NCBI GenBank assembly: GCA_016712345.1
Contig: JADJRH010000011.1
Coordinates: 1,736,001-1,800,000 of the forward strand
Direction of reading: 5' to 3'
Length of the DNA: 64,000 bases
DNA from: Polyangiaceae bacterium
GTDB lineage: Bacteria > Myxococcota_A > Polyangia > Polyangiales > Polyangiaceae
Position 1 is the stretch's first letter. Each line of letters opens with the position of its first letter. Shown piece after piece: positions 61,627-64,000 of this stretch. The notes below the pieces were generated by a model. It did not search any database. It saw nothing but the letters and a program-made list of their open reading frames with translations, and was not told where the DNA came from. Made by a program: the position numbers and the translations under genes.

Positions 61627-62160
61627 TCAGCCGTCGTCCACTTCGCAGGTGCCACTCTTGCACTTTTCCCCGGCCGCGCAGTCGGCGTCACTTGCGCAGG
61701 CCACGCCGCCGTCGTCGGCACCGCCGGCGCCGCCGTTGTCATCGGTACCGGATGTATCCGTTCCGTTGTCGTCGGTGCCCGCGGGATCGGTCCCATTGTC
61801 ATCGGTGCCCGCGGGATCGGTCCCATTGTCATCGGTGCCCGCGGGATCGGTCCCATTGTCGTCGGTTGCATCGTCGCCGCCGTGCGGAGCGCACGCGCCG
61901 TCTTCACATTCAAAGCCCACATCACAATCGGCGTTGCTTGTGCAGGCTTCGCCTGTCACGCCGTCGCCGCTGTGAAGGTGGCACACCTGATCATCACATT
62001 CCTCTCCGCCAAGACAGTCCGCATCCACGGTGCACGCGAGGCCGCTGCCGAGGAGAGCGCCGGATTGGCTGCCCGTACCTTCAGGCGTTTGACATGCCGG
62101 AAGGATCAGCGCGGAAAGAAGCAGGATATTTCGTAACCAAGATTGGAGTGAGCGGTTCAT
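61627..62160 (-). CDS. Cys-rich lipoprotein with Asp/Gly/Thr repeats
   Basis: ATG 62160 gives 177 residues starting MNRSLQSWLRNILLLSALIL with lipobox LPAC; the longer open frame upstream lacks a signal. Cys-rich segments of the type CTVDADCLGGEECDDQVC, CTSNADCDVGFECEDGAC and CASDADCAAGEKCKSGTC occur three times. Between the second and third is a run of decapeptides of the form DNGTDPAGTD. The C-x(5)-C-x(5)-C pattern is a common surface motif in myxobacterial proteins (DADC-type repeats). It is probably exposed on the cell surface, with possible metal binding by the acidic repeats. It converges on the FHA activator gene. Confidence 0.82.
   Translation of the reverse strand: MNRSLQSWLRNILLLSALILPACQTPEGTGSQSGALLGSGLACTVDADCLGGEECDDQVCHLHSGDGVTGEACTSNADCDVGFECEDGACAPHGGDDATDDNGTDPAGTDDNGTDPAGTDDNGTDPAGTDDNGTDTSGTDDNGGAGGADDGGVACASDADCAAGEKCKSGTCEVDDG
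61741..61860. repeat. 30-bp tandem repeats (four units) in lipoprotein gene
   Basis: Units start at 61741, 61771, 61801 and 61831. The last two are identical, the second differs only at its first base, and the first has diverged. Each encodes ten residues, so changes in unit number keep the reading frame. Confidence 0.9.
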
Positions 62161-62492
62161 GTCTGACACTACAGCACGGCGCGTACCAACCGATTCAACC
62201 CTCAAATAAAGGCGTTTTTGTCGCCTCCCTGCTCCTCTACCCAATCAGACGAACCGGAGTCGACAAACCAACTGAGCAACAAGTGGCCAAGTTCGCTGAG
62301 CAACATGTTGCTCACGTTACTCCCCGACGCTTGGTAAACCTTAATCTACCCTCTATGGCCCACCCGCCGAAGGCGACCGTTTGGCCGCGAACGCGAATCT
62401 ACCCATCCACTTCCTTCCATTCTTGAGCGCCTGGTGAGCGCTGGCACGCTTCTGGTTAAGACAAACTCACCATGCAACGAAAGGTCGCTCCA
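62161..62492. other. Intergenic region with 18-base palindrome
   Basis: This divergent gap lies between the Cys-rich lipoprotein and the MYXO-CTERM gene. TGAGCAACATGTTGCTCA at 62297-62314 is a perfect palindrome, with a matching half-site TGAGCAACA at 62273-62281, 24 bases upstream. It also holds three TCTACCC words (about 62238, 62345, 62400). No gene is seen; ATG 62472 is in frame with the downstream gene but is poorly placed for translation. Confidence 0.55.
62297..62314. promoter_or_regulatory. 18-base palindromic operator candidate
   Basis: This perfect dyad with a nearby half-site in the same helical orientation (24 bases, a little over two turns) suits a dimeric regulator. It lies about 180 bases before the MYXO-CTERM gene and about 140 bases before the divergent lipoprotein gene. 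Confidence 0.5.
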
Positions 62493-62849
62493 ATGAAGCT
62501 TCTTACCCTCTCCCTGACATCCATGTTGGTTGCCGCAACATCGCTTATCGCGGTTCCCGCGTTCGCCGATCAAGCCGATAAAGACGCGTGTGTTGGCCTC
62601 GAAGAAGGGGACGATTGCACCCGTGGCGATGGAAGTGCCGGTGTCTGCATTCCCGATGAAAGTGACCCCGGTGTACTCACCTGCGACGATGATACTGCGT
62701 CGTCCGGCACGTCCGGCGGTGGCAGCGGTGGATGTTCTACTTCTTCAGGCCCGGCATCTTCACTGGCAGGGTTGGTCCTTCTGGGTGCGGCGTTGGCCGT
62801 TTCTCGCCGCCGCCGAGACAGTCGCGGCAAGCGCTCTACTCCGTCATGA
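62493..62849 (+). CDS. MYXO-CTERM-like surface protein
   Basis: ATG 62493 is 8 bases after GAAAGG and gives 118 residues. It has a signal peptide (MKLLTLSLTSMLVAATSLIA, cleavage after PAFA), a short acidic Cys-containing mature part (DACVGLEEGDDCTRGDGSAG), a Gly/Ser/Thr linker, and a C-terminal tripartite signal: Gly-Gly-Cys (GGCSTSSG), a hydrophobic helix (SSLAGLVLLGAALAV) and an Arg cluster (SRRRRDSRGKR). That is the MYXO-CTERM arrangement by which myxobacteria sort proteins to the surface. The mature domain is only about 50 residues, so the protein may be a structural or decoy-type surface peptide. ATG 62472 would add seven residues without a ribosome site. Confidence 0.85.
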   Translation: MKLLTLSLTSMLVAATSLIAVPAFADQADKDACVGLEEGDDCTRGDGSAGVCIPDESDPGVLTCDDDTASSGTSGGGSGGCSTSSGPASSLAGLVLLGAALAVSRRRRDSRGKRSTPS

Positions 62850-63029
62850 GCATCTGATATCGACGCCACACAGGGCGCTCGATTTCAGCTCCACGGTTCG
62901 TTCTCAAATCTGAACGTCTGCCAACCGACCCAACTGCGCGCGTCGGAGGCACAACGAAACAAACCACGGCTATCGGATGTGCTGATGGGGGCATTTGGAA
63001 CCCGCCCCGATTTCATGTATGCCGAAGGG

Positions 63030-64000
63030 ATGCCCTCCGCCTCGATCCGCGCCTTGTGCCTGTGCCTGATCACCCTGGTTTGCCTTCCGGCCTGCGACGG
63101 CCAGGAGGCGACCAGCGGATCGGGAGGCAGCGGTGCGGGCGGCACGTCGACGAGCGGGGGATCGACCGACACAGGTCCGATACCGGGCGCAGATGCGACG
63201 GTGACGCCTTTCGAAAAGACCCATGTGTACTTCAAGGGGGACGATAACAAGCGCATCGTGGACGCGTCGGCCTCGTTCCCTGCCGAAGGGGTGTATTCCC
63301 AGATCTTACTGCACCTGTCGCTTGAGTGCCCGATGGGCGGGTGCGACGCGTGGGACAGGTTCGCGAGCCTCGGGATCGTGGTCGAAAAGGGCGCAACACC
63401 CGAAGAGGATCGGGTTATTGAGATCGCGCGTTATATCACGCCTTACAAGGTGGCGGCCTCGTGGGACATCGACGTAACCGACCTGCGACCGCTGCTCTCT
63501 GGGGAGGTGACAATGCGGACGTTTATCGACACGTGGGTTGGCCCTGGAAGCCCGTACGGCGCGGGGTGGCTTGTCACCGCACGCTTCGAAATGAAGGGCG
63601 GCATCCCCGCGAAGGTGCCAGTCGCCGTCTCCCCTGTGTGGGAGCGGAGGTACGTCCCGTACGGCGATCCGGCGAAGCCCGTGAACGGCACGGTGCCGCC
63701 GCAGGAAATTGCGTTGCCTTCAGGCTCGTCGTACACGCTCCGCACGTTTGTGACCGGGCACGGGCAGGGGAACCTGCAGAACTGCGCTGAGTTCTGCAAG
63801 CGAACCCACACCCTCACAGCAGGCGTGACCCCGTACGCCCAGGAGATCTGGCGTGCAGATTGCGCCACAACGGCGGTGCCGGGCCAGCAGGGCACATGGA
63901 AATATTCGCGGGCCGGCTGGTGCCCGGGCGCCTTCGTCATCCCGTGGAACGTGGATGTCACGGCGGACGTGGCCGGCGCCTCCACATTGAAAGTTGAATA
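63030..64000 (+). CDS. PNGase F-like lipoprotein (3' end outside window)
   Basis: The visible part is about 323 residues from ATG 63030 (MPSASIRALCLCLITLVCLP), with lipobox LPAC and a Gly/Ser/Thr linker. The folded part follows the two-domain pattern of peptide-N-glycosidase F: LECPMGGCDAWDRFAS (about 98-113), VIEIARYITPYKVAASWDID, DTWVGPGSPYGAGW, then NCAEFCKRTHTLTAGV (Glu254) and GTWKYSRAGWCPGAFVIPWN. Known PNGase F removes N-linked glycans from proteins. The CDxWDR and CAEFC acidic residues are kept, but the segment that in the flavobacterial enzyme I recall as E-T-W reads D-T-W (Asp167), which may change activity. In-frame ATG 63015 and 62985 are alternative starts. No ribosome site is convincing. 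Confidence 0.85.
   Translation, partial: MPSASIRALCLCLITLVCLPACDGQEATSGSGGSGAGGTSTSGGSTDTGPIPGADATVTPFEKTHVYFKGDDNKRIVDASASFPAEGVYSQILLHLSLECPMGGCDAWDRFASLGIVVEKGATPEEDRVIEIARYITPYKVAASWDIDVTDLRPLLSGEVTMRTFIDTWVGPGSPYGAGWLVTARFEMKGGIPAKVPVAVSPVWERRYVPYGDPAKPVNGTVPPQEIALPSGSSYTLRTFVTGHGQGNLQNCAEFCKRTHTLTAGVTPYAQEIWRADCATTAVPGQQGTWKYSRAGWCPGAFVIPWNVDVTADVAGASTLKVE

Overview
The window looks like chromosome of a myxobacterium-type organism (Myxococcota, probably Polyangia, possibly an uncultured lineage). The signs are many lipoproteins with Gly/Ser/Thr-rich linkers, several Hanks-type Ser/Thr kinases with long tails, a MYXO-CTERM-like surface protein, an FHA/sigma-54 activator, a VIT/vWA/DUF2135 protein, a large RHS protein and an orphan VgrG cassette. 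The coding regions have moderately high GC. I found no insertion sequence, CRISPR array, tRNA or rRNA.

Layout. (1) 1-12.0 kb, all minus strand: an RHS/SpvB lipoprotein of about 2,400 residues, then a DUF2169 protein, VgrG and a HEAT-like TIGR02270-type protein cut by the window edge. The last three form a type VI secretion accessory cassette. (2) 12.1-15 kb: a tandem-repeat control region, an orphan NarL-type response regulator, a lipoprotein, a small YjbR-like protein and a possible outer-membrane barrel. (3) 15-21 kb: a TPR plus dynamin-like GTPase gene carrying three very long inverted repeats in its coding sequence, a metzincin-like lipoprotein protease, an unknown protein and a class I glutamine-amidotransferase-like protein. 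(4) 21-31.5 kb: transketolase, a VIT/vWA lipoprotein, a Ser/Thr kinase, rpsO and pnp. (5) 31.5-48.4 kb: a lipid-synthase locus with an acyl-CoA dehydrogenase, a 2,772-residue KS-AT-KS-ACPx3-KR-DH megasynthase, a single-chain eukaryote-type acetyl-CoA carboxylase of 1,860 residues and a phosphopantetheinyl transferase. (6) 48.4-57 kb: a Cys-rich lipoprotein, a large membrane protein, an isochorismatase-family hydrolase, a split TrkA/USP plus CPA2 antiporter pair, and a membrane protein with weak GIDE resemblance. (7) 57-64 kb: a kinase/PEGA/lipoprotein operon, an FHA-sigma-54 activator, two small surface proteins and the start of a PNGase F-like lipoprotein.

How the genes may work together. 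The strongest candidate for something new is the 32.0-48.4 kb locus. It encodes malonyl-CoA supply (ACC), chain assembly (megasynthase), carrier-protein activation (PPTase) and an acyl-CoA redox step (acyl-CoA dehydrogenase). Two features are unusual: the ACC has the BC-BCCP-central-CT order of eukaryotes, and all three tandem carrier domains have threonine where phosphopantetheine is normally attached to serine. Also notable are the three intragenic hairpins in the GTPase gene and two over-represented short words (GTGTACAC and TCTACCC) that recur regardless of reading frame.
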